A stretch of DNA of 64,000 nucleotides from Scolanthus callimorphus (GCA_033964015.1 CM066921.1:28913918-28977917), one strand, 5' to 3'. Positions 1 through 15,172 are shown, counted from the first letter of the stretch. Translations and numbers: made by a program. The notes: a model not told the origin generated them from the letters alone.

Positions 1-541
1 CGTATAGATAATCATATAGATAATCATATAGATAATCATAAGACTTAGCCCAAAGTGAATCTTTTCCAACAGAAACAAGCAAGATAATCACGATAGATAA
101 TCGTCTAGATAATCGTCTAGATAATGTGTCTAGATAATCGTATAGATAGTCGTATAGATAATCGTATAGATAATCGTATAGATAATCGTATAGATAGTCG
201 TATAGATAATCATTAAGATAATCATATAGATAATCATAAGACTTAGCCCAAAGTGAATCTTTTCCAACAGAAACAGAAAGATAATCACGCTAGATAATCG
301 TCTGGAAAGTGAATCTTTTCCAATAGAAACACGCAAGACAATCACGGTAGATAATCGTCTAGATAATCGTCTAGATAATCGTCTAGATAATCGTCTAGAT
401 AATCGTCTAGATAATCGTCTAGATAATCGTCTAACTAATCGTCTAGATAATCGTCTAGATAATCGTCAAGATAATCGCCTAGATAATCGCCTAGATAATC
501 GCCTAGATAATCGTCTAGATAATCGTCTAGATAATCGTCTA
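1..541 (-). repeat. 12-bp satellite array, inverted orientation
   Basis: Tandem 12-mers reading GATAATCGTCTA on the plus strand, the reverse complement of the main array further right. Two copies of the island that elsewhere reads TTGGAAAAGATTCACTTTGG occur here in reverse (about 40-80 and 235-275), so the whole block is inverted. Long open frames across it only reflect the period being a multiple of three. Confidence 0.95.
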
Positions 542-935
542 TGTTTCGGACAGCCGCCGAATTTAGCGCGACGCGATATCGATTAGGAGAGACACGTGTA
601 GTTATAGCGAGTCGCTTGTTTTGTGAGTCAGTTGTGAGTCAAGTGGAAAGCCACAACGATCTTGTAAGTAGTTTATTTTCTTCTTTAACTGCCTAGATTG
701 TAACTGAGATGTAGACATTCATTTGTTTAGGAACCGATCTTTGGTCAGAATCTGTAGAGTTGACATTATGTGGTATTAAAGAGTCGAAACAACGGCGACA
801 ATACGATTATCTATACGGTTGTCTATACGATTATCTAAACGATTATCTATACGATTCTATACGACTATTTAACAATTATTCCTTGAGCCCGAATGGGCTC
901 TGAGTCAATAGCCCATGAGGCCCCCGAATGGGCTC

Positions 936-966
<31 letters not shown>

Positions 967-1194
967 ATGGGCTATTGACTCAGAGGCCATGAGGGCGAGA
1001 GGAATAATTGTTTTAGTCAACTCACACTAGGTCAATTTGTATTGCCAAAAAATGTTTTGTTCTGGTCATTTGCCATTTTCTGGCTTTCAAATCGAACACT
1101 TTTCGCTACTAGTGGGCTATAACTTATAGCCTACTAGTAGCTCAAACAATCAAAACGCAGCATTGATAATAGACCACTAGTGTGATTTCACTAA
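542..1194. other. Non-satellite spacer at the orientation switch
   Basis: Unique sequence between satellite blocks of opposite orientation. It contains the foldback element at 868-1015. The rest shows no convincing gene, RNA or repeat. A few isolated 12-mer units occur at about 805-870. Confidence 0.6.
868..1015. mobile_element. Foldback MITE-like element
   Basis: Termini AACAATTATTCC (871-882) and GGAATAATTGTT (1001-1012) are exact inverted repeats. The core contains two direct copies of a block beginning CCGAATGGGCTC, followed by an inverted version around GGGCTATTGACTCAGAG, so the strand can fold into a long hairpin. The same termini bound a different core at 18111-18224. No protein-coding capacity. 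Confidence 0.7.
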
Positions 1195-4100
1195 TACGAT
1201 TATCTATACGATTCTCTATACGATTATCTATACGATATCTATACCATTAAATAGACGATTATCTAGACGATCGTGTATCTATACGATTATCTAGACGAAC
1301 GATTATCTCGACGATTATCTAGACGATTATCTAGCGTGATTATCGGGCGTGTTTCTGTTGGAAAAGATTCACTTTGGGCTAAGTTTTATGATTATCTATA
1401 TGATTATCTATATGATTATCTATGATTATCTATTTGATTATCTATTTGATTATCTATATGATTATCTATACGACTATCTATACGATTATCTAAACGATTA
1501 TCTAGACGATTATCTGGAAAAGATTCACTTTGGGCTAAGTTTTATGATTATCTATATGTTATCTATATGATAATCTATTTGATTATCTATTGTGATTATC
1601 TATACGATTATTTATACCATTATATATACGATTATCTATAACGATTATCTATACGATTATCTATACGATTATCTATACGACTATCTATACAATTATCTAT
1701 ACAATTATCTACGATTATCTATACGATTATCTATACGATTATCTAGAACGATTATCTAGACGATTATCGTGACGATCGTGTATCTATACGATTATCTAGA
1801 CGATCGATTATTTAGACGATTATCTAGACGAATATCTACGATTATCTATATAATTATCTATATAATTATGATTATATGACAAAATCGTTATCTAGACGAT
1901 TATCTAGCGTGATTATCGGGCGTGTTTCTGTTGGAAAAGATTCACTTTGGGCTAAGTTTTATGATTATCTATATGACTATCTATATGATTATCTATGTGA
2001 TTATCTATTTGATTATCTATACGATTATCTATACGATTATCTATATGATTATCTATACGATTATCTATACGATTATCTATACGATTATCTATACGACTAT
2101 CTATACGATTATCTATACGATTATCTATACGATTAAATAGACGATCGTGTATCTATACGGTTATCTAGACGATCGATTATCTAGACGATTATCTAGACGA
2201 GTATCTAGACGATTATTTGGACGATTATTCAGACGATTATCTAGACGATTATCTAGACGATTATCTAGACGATTATCTATACGATTATCTATACGATTAT
2301 CTATACGACTATCTATACGATTATCTATACTATTATCTATACCATTAATAGACGATTAAATAGACGATTATCTAGACGATCGTGTATCTATACGATTATC
2401 TATACGATTATCTATACGATTATCTGTACGATTATCTATACGATTATCTAGACGATTACCTAGACGATTACCTAGACGATTATCTAGACGATTATCTAGA
2501 CGATCGTGTATCGAGACGATTATCTAGACGATCGATTATCTAGACGATTATCTAGCGTGATTATCGGGCGCGTTTCTGTTGGAAAAGATTCACTTTGGGC
2601 TAAGTTTTATGATTATCTATATGATTATCTATATGATTATCTGTATGATTATCTATTTGATTATCTATTTGATTATCTATACGATTATTTATACCATTAT
2701 CTAGACGATTATCTATACGATTATCTATACGACTATCTATACAATTATCTATACGATTATCTATACGATTATCTAGAACGATTATCTAGACGATTATCTT
2801 GACGATCGATTATTTAGACGATTAATTAGACGATTATCTAGACGAATATCTATACGATTATCTACATAATTATCTAACAATTATGATTATATATATATTA
2901 ATACGATTATGATACCGTAAGACAAATCGTTATCTAGACGATTATCTAGCGTGATTATCGGGCGTGTTTCTGTTGGAAAAGATTCACTTTGGGCTAAGTT
3001 TATGACTATCTATTTGATTATCTACATGACTATCTATACGATTATCTATACGACTATCTATACGACTATCTATACGATTATCTAGACGATCGTGTATCCA
3101 TACGATTATCTAGACGATCGATTATCTAGACGATTATCTAGACGATTATCTAGACGATTATCTAGACGAGTATCTAGACGATTATTTAGACGATTATCTC
3201 GACGATTATCTAGACGACTATCTAGACGATTATCTAGATGATTATCTAGACGATTATCTATACGATTATCTATACGATTATCTATACGATTATCTTTACG
3301 ATTATCTATACGATTATCTATACGACTATCTATACGATTATCTATACGATTATCTATACCATTATCTATACCATTAAATAGACGATTAAATAGACGATTA
3401 TCTAGACGATCGTGTATCTATACGACTATCTAGACGATCGATTATCTAGACGACTATCTATACGATTATCTAGACGATCGAGTATCTATACGATTATCTA
3501 GACGATTATCTCGACGATAATCTAGACGATTATCTAGACGAGTATCTAGACGATTATTTAGACGATTATCTAGACGATTATCTCGACGATTATCTAGACG
3601 ATTATCTAGACGATTATCTCGACGATTATCTCGACGAGTATCTAGACGATTATTTGGACGATTATTTAGACGATTATCTAAACGATTATCTATACGATTA
3701 TCTGTACGACTATCTATACGATTATCTATACGATTGTCTATACGATTATCTATACGATTATCTATACCATTAAATAGACGATTAAATAGACGATTATCTA
3801 GACGATCGTGTATCTATACGATTATCTAGACGAACGATTATCTCGACGATTATCTCGACGATTATCTAACGATTATCTAGACTCTTATCTTGACGATTAG
3901 CTAGACGATTAGCTAGACGATTATCTAGCGTGATTAATTGGCGTGTTTCTGTTGCAAAAGATTCACTTTGGGCTAAGTTTTATGATTATCTATATGATTA
4001 TCTCTATGATTATCTATATGATTATCTATTTGATTATCTATTTGATTATCTATACGATTATCTATACGATTATCTATACGATTATCTATACGACTATCTA

Positions 4101-5512
4101 GACGATTATCTAGACGATTATCTGGAAAAGATTCACTTTGGGCTAAGTTTTATGATTATCTATATGATTATCTATGTGATTATCTATATGATAATCTATT
4201 TGGTTATCTATTTGATTATCTATACGATTATTTATACCATTATATATACGATTAATCTATAACGATTATCTATACGATTATCTATACGATTATCTATACG
4301 GCTATCTATACAATTATCTATACGATTATCTATACGATTATCTATACGATTATCTAGAACGATTATCTAGACGATTATCTATACGATCGTGTAGCTATAC
4401 GATTATCTAGACGATCGATTATTTAGACGATTATCTAGACGATTATCTAGACGAATATCTAGACGATTATCTATATAATTATCTATATAATTATGATTAT
4501 ATATATATTAATACGATTATGATACCGTAAGACAAATCGTTATCTAGACGATTATCTAGACGATTATCTAGCGTGATTATCGGGCGTTTTTCTGTTGGAA
4601 AAGATTCACTTTGGCTAAGTCTGATGATTATCTATATGATTATCTATATGATTATCTATATGATTATCTATACGACTATCTAGACGATTATCTAAACGAT
4701 TATCTAGACGATTATCTAGACGATTGTCTAGACGATTATCTAGACGATTATCTTTGATTATCTATATGATTATCTATATGATTATCTATTTGATTATCTA
4801 TATGATTATCTATACGATTATCTAGACGATTATCTACACGATTATCTACACGATTATCTACACGATTATCTACACGATTATCTGCACGATTATCTAGACG
4901 ATTATCTAGACGATTATCTAGACGATTATCTAGACGATTATCTAGCGTGATTATCTTGCTTGTTTCTGTTGGAAAAGATTCACTTTGGGCTAAGTCTTAT
5001 GATTATCTATATGATTATCTATATGATTATCTATACGACTATCTATACGATTATCTATGCGATTATCTATACGATTATCTATACGACTATCTATACGATT
5101 ATCTAGACGATTATCTAGACGATTATCTAAATGATTATCTAGACGATTATCTAGACGATTATTTATGATTATCTATCTGATTATCTATAGATTATCTATT
5201 TTATTATCTATATGATTATCTAGACGATTATCTAGACGATTATCTAGACGATTATCTAGACGATTATCTAGACGATTATCTAGACGATTATTTAGACGAT
5301 TATCCAGACGATATCTAGACTATTATTTGGACGATTATCTAGACGATTATTTAGACGATTATCTAGACGATTATCTAGACGATTATCTGGACGATTATCT
5401 AGGCGATTATCTAGACGATTATCTAGACGATTATCTAGACGATTATCCAGACGATTATCTAGGCGATTATCTAGACGATTATCTAGACGATTACATGACG
5501 AACTTCAAGGCC
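1195..5512 (+). repeat. 12-bp satellite array with embedded islands
   Basis: Tandem 12-mers: GATTATCTAGAC, GATTATCTATAC, and ATATGATTATCT types. Variant types are grouped in runs. Islands containing GTGTTTCTGTTGGAAAAG and CACTTTGGGCTAAG recur at about 1340, 1905, 2560, 2955, 3930, 4580 and 4950, each followed by an ATATGATTATCT run. A second tag, TACGATTATGATACCGTAAG, occurs near 2900 and 4510. Islands and tags divide the array into higher-order units. Confidence 0.95.
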
Positions 5513-6324
5513 TTTTGAATCGCACAGCGTGAGGGCGCTTAGACTTTACGGTTAGCATGGCAACCCCTTTAATCCCATAAAACTATCTTTCATCCATATA
5601 CTTGAACGTGTACAAATCGAACGATTGATTTCCTATTCATGTAGCTTGGCTGAAATACTAGATTCGTTTTAATAGTTAACATGAAATACGAGTACATGAT
5701 CTGCGAGGAATCAGCGATGGCGGCAACATGGCAAGCGCTTTGAAGGAACGATTCTATCGCTTTCAATCGGGTTTTCGGAAGGTTACACAGCGCAAATAAG
5801 TAGTAGCATGCCTTGTCAAGTAAATGAACGAGCGATGGTAGGATTTGAACCTTGTTTTAAAGCCTGATGCGACGAAATACTGGCCTGAGAAGCGCAAAGC
5901 AAGTTCCCTGGATATCGCTAAATGATGGAAATGACAGAAGACTGCAGTTCGAACTCTTCAGATCTTCACGAGAAAAGGATGATGTTGTTATTGAAACGGT
6001 ATTTGATCTACTAAGTCCTTCTGCGAGGAGGAAAACAAGATGATGATAGTTTTGCTGCCTCCTCTGAGTTTGTACGACACAGAGAATTAATCAACTTTGA
6101 TCGGCCTTCCTTTGGCGGGACAAACAACTCCCGCCAATTCCGAATTTATTCCGAATTTATACCCCTCCGAGTACGCCTGAGGAAGAATTCGAAAGAAAAG
6201 GAGCAAGAAAACAAAAGGGATCTTAATTAATTTTTGCCATCGAAAGAATCATGCTCTATGGACATATCTATCGGCATTTCTCTTGTTGCCATTCCTGTTC
6301 CTTAATTCTATCAATTTTTATACT
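5513..6324. other. Unique sequence, no gene seen
   Basis: The region follows the end of the satellite. I find no open frame of convincing length, no tRNA or rRNA signature and no inverted-repeat boundaries. Composition is less AT-biased than the satellite. Confidence 0.5.
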
Positions 6325-7285
6325 TGATGCCTAACTTAGTATATTATTTCGGCTTGGGCCCGTTGGCAGCAGAGAAACTTGGCCGTAAAGGTTTTGTTCT
6401 GCGGAAATATCTTTCGATATTTTCCTTGGTGTCATTCTTGGCCTTAAATTCATTTTTTAAGACTATGTAATTTTTTTGTAAATACACAACTTTTAGTATA
6501 TTATTTCGGCTTGGGTCTGTTGACAGCAGAGAAACTTGGCCGAAAGGTTTGTGCTCTGCGGAAATATCTTTCGATATTTTCCTTGGTGTCATTCTTGGCC
6601 TTAAATTCATTTTTTAAGACTATGTAATTTTTTTGTAAATACACAACTTTTAGTATATTATTTCGGCTTGGGTCTGTTGACAGCAGAGAAACTTGGCCGA
6701 AGGTTTGTGCTCTGCGGAAATATCTTTCGATATTTTCCTTGGTGTCATTCTTGGCCTAAATTCATTTTTCAAACTCGTTGACTTTTGTTAATACACAGCT
6801 CAGTTTATTATTTCGGCTAGGTCTGTTGGCAGCAGAGAAACTTGGCCGAAAGGTTTGTGCTCTGCGGAAATATCTTTCGATATTTCATTGGTGTCATTCT
6901 TGGCCTTAAATTCATTTTTCAAACTCGTTGACTTTTGTTAATACACAGCTCAGTTTATTATTTCGGCTTACTAGGTATGTTGGCAGCAGAGAAATTTGGC
7001 CGAAAGGTTTGTGCTCTGCGGGAATATCTTTCGAAATTTTCCTTGTTGTCATTCTTGGCCTTCAATTCATTTTTCAAACTCGTTGACTTTTTTGTTAATA
7101 CACAGCTCAGTTTATAATTTCGGCTTAGGTCTGTTGGCAGCAGAGAAACTTGGCCGAAAGGTTTGTGCTATGCGGAAATATCTTTCGATATTTTCCTTGG
7201 TGTCATTCTTGGCCAGTCAAATGTTAAACTTCATACATTTTTGTATTAAACGTTAGTATAGAATTTCAGCTTAGTATATAACGGC
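6325..7285. repeat. Tandem repeat, about six units of ~155 bp
   Basis: Units begin near 6338, 6495, 6654, 6800, 6954 and 7108. Each carries TTATTTCGGCTTGGGTCTGT, then GCAGAGAAACTTGGCCG, then CGGAAATATCTTTCGATATT and a T-rich tail. Spacing varies from about 148 to 159 bp through small indels. Units 1-3 share one tail (ACTATGTAATTTTTTTG) and units 4-6 another (CTCGTTGACTTTTG), so the array grew in two phases. Short open frames on both strands follow the period and are not treated as genes. Confidence 0.85.
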
Positions 7286-7288
7286 GTA

Positions 7289-7654
7289 TTAATTAAAAGA
7301 AATGATTGTATTTACGTTTTGAAGAAAGAAAGGTAAGATCAATCTAACTAAAAATTCAAGCGCCGTCTGTTCGTTTTGCACGGCTAAGTATTTAGGCGAA
7401 GCAGGACTGTATAATCCCATCTTAATCCTCCATGCGTTGAAGCACAGTTCAATAGCTTTTATTGAGATACAATATCTAATTATATACTGAGTTTGCCAGG
7501 AAAGTAGGGCAAACGCGCTGAAAGGTTTGCAGACGTCGTGTTTCAGGGAAGCGCGAAAATCCCTGCTACTTAATCTCCCATGACTGACAGCATATATGGG
7601 CACCCCGCGGAAATTTCCGAGATTCAAGCAACAAAACTCACCAGGGTGCCGCAT
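7289..7654 (-). CDS. Unrecognised open frame, possible repeat-derived ORF
   Basis: A 121-residue open frame with an ATG start, lying between the ~155-bp tandem array and the next satellite block. Composition is unremarkable, with several Cys and no obvious signal peptide; the C-terminal third is hydrophobic. I do not recognise a domain. It may be a fragment of a repeated element or a chance frame; neighbours give no support for a function. Confidence 0.2.
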   Translation of the reverse strand: MRHPGEFCCLNLGNFRGVPIYAVSHGRLSSRDFRASLKHDVCKPFSAFALLSWQTQYIIRYCISIKAIELCFNAWRIKMGLYSPASPKYLAVQNEQTALEFLVRLILPFFLQNVNTIISFN

Positions 7655-7680
7655 ATTCAGACCTTACTGAAGTTCATCAT

Positions 7681-10600
7681 GTACACGATTATCTAGCGTG
7701 ATTATCTTGCGTGTTTCTGTTGGAAAAGATTCACTTTGGGCTAAGTTTTATGATTATCTATATGATTATCTACATGATTATCTATACGATTATCTAGACG
7801 ATTATCTAGACGATTATCTAGACGATTATCTAGACGATTATCTAGCGTGATTATCTTGCGTGTTTCTGTTGGAAAAGATTCACTTTGGGCTAAGTTTTAT
7901 GATTATCTATATGATTATCTATATGATTATCTATGTGATTATCTATTTGATTATCTATATGATTATCTATACGACTATCTATACGATTATCTATACGATT
8001 ATCTATACGATTATCTATACGATTATCTATACGATTATCTATACGACTATCTATACGACTATCTATACGATTATCTATACCATTCAATAGACGATTAAAT
8101 AGACGATTATCTAGACGAGTAACTAGACGAGTATCTAGACGATTATTTAGACGATTGTCTAGACGATTATCTACCGATTATCTATACGATTATCTATACG
8201 ATTATCTAACGATTCTCTAACGATTATCATATACGATATATCTATACGACTATATACGATTATCTATACGATTATCTATACGATTATCTATACCATTAAA
8301 TAGACGATTAAATAGACGATTATCTAGACGATCGTGTATCTATACGATTATCTAGACGATCGATTATCTAGACGATTATCTAGACGAGTATCTAGACGAG
8401 TATCTAGACAATTATCTCGACGATTATCTACACGATTATCTAGATGATTATCTAGATGATTATCTATACGATTATCTATACCATTATCTATACCATTATC
8501 TATACCATTAAATAGACGATTAAATAGACGATTATCTAGACGATCGTGTATATACGATTATCTAGACGATCGATTATCTAGACGATTATCTAGACGAGTA
8601 TCTAGACGATTATTTAGACGAGTATCTAGACGATTATCTACACGATTATCTAGACGATTATCTAGATGATTATCTATACGATTATCTATACGATTATCTA
8701 TACGATTATCTATACGATTATCTATACCACTATCTATACGATTATCTATACGATTGTCTATACGATTATCTATACGATTATCTATATCATTAAATAGACG
8801 ATTAAATAGACGATTATCTAGACGATCGTGTATCTGTACGATTATCTAGACGAACGATTATCTCGACGATTATCTCGACGATTATCTAGACGATTATCTA
8901 GACGATTGCCTAGACGATTATCTAGACGATTATCTAGACGCTTATCTTGACGATTATCTAGACGATTATCTAGACGATTATCTAGACGATTATCTAGCGT
9001 GATTATCGGGCGTAATTCTGTTGGAAAAGATTCACTTTGGGCTAAGTTTTATAATTATCTTTATGATTATCTATATGATTATCTATATGATTATCTATAT
9101 GATTATCTATATGATTATCTATTTGATTATCTATTGATTATCTATATGATTATCTATACGATTATCTATACGATTATCTATACGATTATCTATACGACTA
9201 TCTAACGATTATCTAGACGATTATCTGGAAAAGATTCACTTTGGGCTAAGTTTTATGATTATCTATATGGTTATCTATATGATTATCTATATGATAATCT
9301 ATTTGATTATCTATTTGATTATCTATACGATTATTTATACCATTATATATACGATTATAAATAACAATTATCTATACGATTATCTATACGATTATCTATA
9401 CGACTATCTATACAATTATCTATACGATTATCTATACGATTATCTATACGATTGTCTAGAACGATTATCTAGACGATTATCTTGACGATCGTGTATCTAT
9501 ACGATTATCTAGACGATCGATTATTTAGACGATTATCTAGACGAATATCTAGACGATTATCTATATAATTATCTATATAATTATGATTATATATATATTA
9601 ATATGATTATGATACCGTAAGACAAATCGTTATCTAGACGATTATCTAGACGATTATCTAGCGTGATTATCGGGCGTGTTTCTGTTGGAAAAGATTCACT
9701 TTGGGCTAAGTTTTATGATTATCTATGTGATTATCTATGTGATTATCTATACGATTATCTATACGATTATCTATACGATTATCTATACGACTATCTATAC
9801 GACTATCTATACGATTATCTATACCATTAAATAGACGATTATTTAGACGATTATCTAGACGATTATCTATACGATTATCTATGTGATTATCTATATGATA
9901 ATCTATTTGATTATCTATTTGATTATCTATAACGATTATTTATACCATTATATATACGATTATCTATAACGATTATCTAGACGATTATCTATACGATTAT
10001 CTATACGACTATCTATACAATTATCTATACGATTATCTATACGATTATCTATACGATTATCTAGAACGATTATCTAGACGATTATCTATACGATCGTGTA
10101 GCTATACGATTATCTAGACGATCGATTATTTAGACGATTATCTAGACGATTATCTAGCGTGATTATCGGGCGTGTTTCTGTTGGAAAAGATTCACTTTGG
10201 GCTAAGTTTTATGATTATCTATATGATTATCTATATGATTATCTATGTGATTATCTATATGACTATCTATACGATTATCTATACGATTATCTAGACGATT
10301 ATCTATACGATTATCTAGACGATTATCTAGACGATTATCTAGACGATTATCTATATGATTATCTATATGATTATCTAGACGATTATCTAGACGATTATCT
10401 AGACGATTATCTAGACGATTATCTAGACGATTATCTAGACGATTATCTAGACGATTATCTAGACGATTATCTAGACGATTATCTAGACGATTATCTAGAC
10501 GATTATCTAGACGATTATCTAGACGATTATCTAGACGATTATCTAGACGATTATCTAGACGATTATCTAGACGACTATCTAGACGATTATCTAGACCATT

Positions 10601-13600
10601 ATCTAGACGATTATCTATATGATTATCTAGACGATTTCTAGACGATTATCTAGACGATTATCTAGACGATTATCTAGACGATTCTATTTGATTATCTAGA
10701 CGATTCTATTTGATTATCTAGACGATTCTATTTGATTAGCTATATGATTATCTATACGATTATCTATATGATTATCTAGACGATTATCTAGACGATTATC
10801 TAGACGATTATCTAGACGATTATCTAGACGATTATCTAGACGATTATCTAGACGATTATCTAGACGACTATCTAGACGATTATCTAGACGATTATCTAGA
10901 CAATTATCTAGACGATTATCTAGACGATTATCTAAACGATTATCTGGAAAAATTCACTTGGGCTAAGTTTTTATGATTATCTATATGATTATCTATATGA
11001 TTATCTATACGATTATCTATACGATTATCTATACGATTATCTATACGATTATCTATGCAATTAAATAGACGATTATCTAGACGATCGTGTATCTATACGA
11101 TTATCTAGACGAACGATTATCTAGACGATTATCTGGACGATTATCTCGACGATTATCTGGACGATTATGTAGACATTATCTAGACGCTTATCTTGACCAT
11201 TATCTTGACGATTATCTAGACGATTATCTAGCGTGATTATCGGGCGTGTTTCTGTTGGAAAAGATTCACTTTGGGCTAAGTTTTATGATTATCTATATGG
11301 TTATCTATATGATTATCTATATGATTATCTATATGATTATCTATTGATTATCTATATGATTATCTATACGACTATCTATACGATTATCTATACGATTATC
11401 TATACGACTATCTATACGATTATCTATACCATTATCTATACCATTATCTATACCATTATCTATACCATTAAATAGACGATTATCTAGACGATCGTGTATC
11501 TATACGATTATCTAGACGAACGATTATCTAGACGATTATCTGGAAAAGATTCACTTTTGGCTAAGTTTTATGATTATCTATATGATTATCTATTTGATTA
11601 TCTATTTGATTATCTATACGATTATCTATACGATTATCTATACGATTATCTAGACGATTACTAGACGATTATCTAGACGATTATCTAGACGATTATCTAG
11701 ACGATTATCTAGACGATTATCTAGACGATTCTCTAGACGATTCTCTAGACGATTCTCTAGACGATTCTCTATACGATTATCTATACGATTATCTATACGA
11801 TTATCTATACCACTATCTATACGATTATCTATACGATTGTCTATACGATTATCTATACGATTATCTATATCATTAAATAGACGATTAAATAGACGATTAT
11901 CTAGACGATCGTGTATCTGTACGATTATCTAGACGAACGATTATCTCGACGATTATCTCGACGATTATCTAGACGATTATCTAGACGATTGCCTAGACGA
12001 TTATCTAGACGATTATCTAGACGCTTATCTTGACGATTATCTAGACGATTATCTAGACGATTATCTAGACGATTATCTAGCGTGATTATCGGGCGTAATT
12101 CGGTGGAAAGATTCACTTTGGGCTAAGTTTTATAATTATCTTTATGATTATCTATATGATTATCTATATGATTATCTATATGATTATCTATATGATTATC
12201 TATTTGATTATCTATTTGATTATCTATATGATTATCTATACGATTATCTATACGATTATCTATACGATTATCTATACGACTATCTATACGATTATCTAGA
12301 CGATTATCTGGAAAAGATTCACTTTGGGCTAAGTTTTATGATTATCTATATGGTTATCTATATGATTATCTATATGATAATCTATTTGATTATCTATTTG
12401 ATTATCTATACGATTATTTATACCTTATATATACGATTATAAATAACAATTATCTATACGATTATCTATACGATTATCTATACGACTATCTATACAATTA
12501 TCTATACGATTATCTATACGATTATCTATACGATTGTCTAGAACGATTATCTAGACGATTATCTTGACGATCGTGTATCTATACGATTATCTAGACGATC
12601 GATTATTTAGACGATTATCTAGACGAATATCTAGACGATTATCTATATAATTATCTATATAATTATGATTATATATATATTAATATGATTATGATACCGT
12701 AAGACAAATCGTTATCTAGACGATTATCTAGACGATTATCTAGCGTGATTATCGGGCGTGTTTCTGTTGGAAAAGATTCACTTTGGGCTAAGTTTTATGA
12801 TTATCTATGTGATTTCTCTATGTGATTATCTATACGATTATCTATACGATTATCTATACGATTATCTATACGATTATCTATACGATTATCTATACGACTA
12901 TCTATACGACTATCTATACGACTATCTATACGATTATCTATACCATTAACTAGACGATTATTTAGACGATTATCTAGACGATTATCTATACGATTATCTA
13001 TGTGATTATCTATATGATATCTATTTGATTATCTATTTTGATTATCTATACGATTATTTATACCATTATATATACGATTATCTATAACGATTATCTAGAC
13101 GATTATCTATACGATTATCTATACGACTATCTATACAATTATCTATACGATTATCTATACGATTATCTATACGATTATCTAGAACGATTATCTAGACGAT
13201 TATCTATACGATCGTGTAGCTATACGATTATCTAGACGATCGATTATTTAGACGATTATCTAGACGATTATCTAGCGTGATTATCGGGCGTGTTTCTGTT
13301 GGAAAAGATTCACTTTGGGCTAAGTTTTATGATTATCTATATGATTATCTATATGATTATCTATGTGATTATCTATATGACTATCTATACGATTATCTAT
13401 ACGATTATCTAGACGATTATCTATACGATATCTAGACGATTATCTAGACGATTATCTAGACGATTATCTATATGATTATCTATATGATATCTAGACGATT
13501 ATCTAGACGATTATCTAGACGATTATCTAGACGATTATCTAGACGATTATCTAGACGATTATCTAGACGATTATCTAGACGATTATCTAGACGATTATCT

Positions 13601-15172
13601 AGACGATTATCTAGACGATTATCTAGACGATTATCTAGACGATTATCTAGACGATTATCTAGACGACTATCTAGACGATTATCTAGACCATTATCTAGAC
13701 GATTATCTATATGATTATCTAGACGATTATCTAGACGATTATCTAGACGATTATCTAGACGATTATCTAGACGATTCTATTTGATTATCTAGACGATTCT
13801 ATTTGATTATCTAGACGATTCTATTTGATTAGCTATATGATTATCTATACGATTATCTATATGATTATCTAGACGATTATCTAGACGATTATCTAGACGA
13901 TTATCTAGACGATTATCTAGACGATTATCTAGACGATTATCTAGACGATTATCTAGACGACTATCTAGACGATTATCTAGACGATTATCTAGACAATTAT
14001 CTAGACGATTATCTAGACGATTATCTAAACGATTATCTGGAAAAAATTCACTTTGGGCTAAGTTTTTATGATTATCTATATGATTATCTATATGATTATC
14101 TATACGATTATCTATACGATTATCTATACGATTATCTATACGATTATCTATGCAATTAAATAGACGATTTCTAGACGATCGTGTATCTATACGATTATCT
14201 AGACGAACGATTATCTAGACGATTATCTGGACGATTATCTCGACGATTATCTGGACGATTATGTAGACGATTATCTAGACGCTTATCTTGACCATTATCT
14301 TGACGATTATCTAGACGATTATCTAGCGTGATTATCGGGCGTGTTTCTGTTGGAAAAGATTCACTTTGGGCTAAGTATTATGATTATCTATATGGTTATC
14401 TATATGATTATCTATATGATTATCTATATGATTATCTATTTGATTATCTATATGATTATCTATACGACTATCTATACGATTATCTATACGATTATCTATA
14501 CGACTATCAATACGATTATCTATACCATTATCTATACCATTATCTATACCATTATCTATACCATTAAATAGACGATTATCTAGACGATCGTGTATCTATA
14601 CGATTATCTAGACGAACGATTATCTAGACGATTATCTGAAAAAGATTCACTTTTGGCTAAGTTTTATGATTATCTATATGATTATCTATTTGATTATCTA
14701 TTTGATTATCTATACGATTATCTATACGATTATCTATACGATTATCTAGACGATTATCTAGACGATTATCTAGACGATTATCTAGACGATTATCTAGACG
14801 ATTATCTAGACGATTATCTAGACGATTCTCTAGACGATTCTCTAGACGATTCTCTAGACGATTCTCTAGACGATTCTCTAGACGATTGTCTAGACGATTA
14901 TCTAGACGATTATCTAGACGATTATCTAGACGATTATCTAGACGATTATCTAGACGATTCTCTAGACGATTCTCTAGACGATTCTCTAGACGATTCTCTA
15001 GACGATTCTCTAGACGATTCTCTAGACGATTATCTAGACGATTATCTAGACGATTATCTAGACGATTATCTAGACGATTATCTAGACGATTATCTAGACG
15101 ATTATCTAGACGATTATCTATATGATAATGATTATCTATATATTAATACGATTATGATACCGTAAGCCAAAT
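7681..15172 (+). repeat. Main 12-bp satellite block
   Basis: Continuous 12-mer array. Long homogeneous GATTATCTAGAC runs lie at about 10380-10640 and 13500-13790; GATTCTCTAGAC subruns lie at about 11725-11770 and 14820-15025. Islands of the GGAAAAGATTCACTTTGGGC type recur about every 0.4-1.1 kb. Open frames such as 10159-10641 and 14590-15165 translate as pure (DYLD)n or (LSRR)n repeats and are by-products of the period. Confidence 0.95.
8690..14850 (+). repeat. Two-copy higher-order repeat, period about 3.09 kb
   Basis: Landmarks recur at a constant offset. The stretch with CGATTGTCTATACG, TATATCATTAAATAG and GTGTATCTGTACG lies at about 8725-8840 and again at 11808-11922. The ATTGCCTAGACG marker recurs at about 8908 and 11992. 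The run CGATTCTATTTG repeated three times lies at about 10680-10740 and 13770-13830. The GATTATCGGGCG island at 11235 recurs at 14330. Offsets are about 3.08-3.10 kb, so this is a large tandem duplication inside the satellite. Confidence 0.8.

Noticed and set aside
3930..4262. Open frames starting at the satellite island (RVSVGKDSLWAKFYDYL...)
   Set aside because: The apparent conserved N-terminus is just the translated island that recurs with the satellite; downstream is repeat.
6344..7256. Short frames in the ~155-bp tandem repeat
   Set aside because: They simply read through successive repeat units and change frame with unit length.
10159..10641. Long open frames of (DYLD)n, (LSRR)n or (TIIY)n across the satellite
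   Set aside because: The 12-bp period is a multiple of three and lacks stops in several frames; the peptides are pure repeats with no independent start, and both strands give similar frames.
1195..15172. CRISPR-like array
   Set aside because: Units are contiguous 12-mers without unique spacers of constant length, and no cas genes are present.
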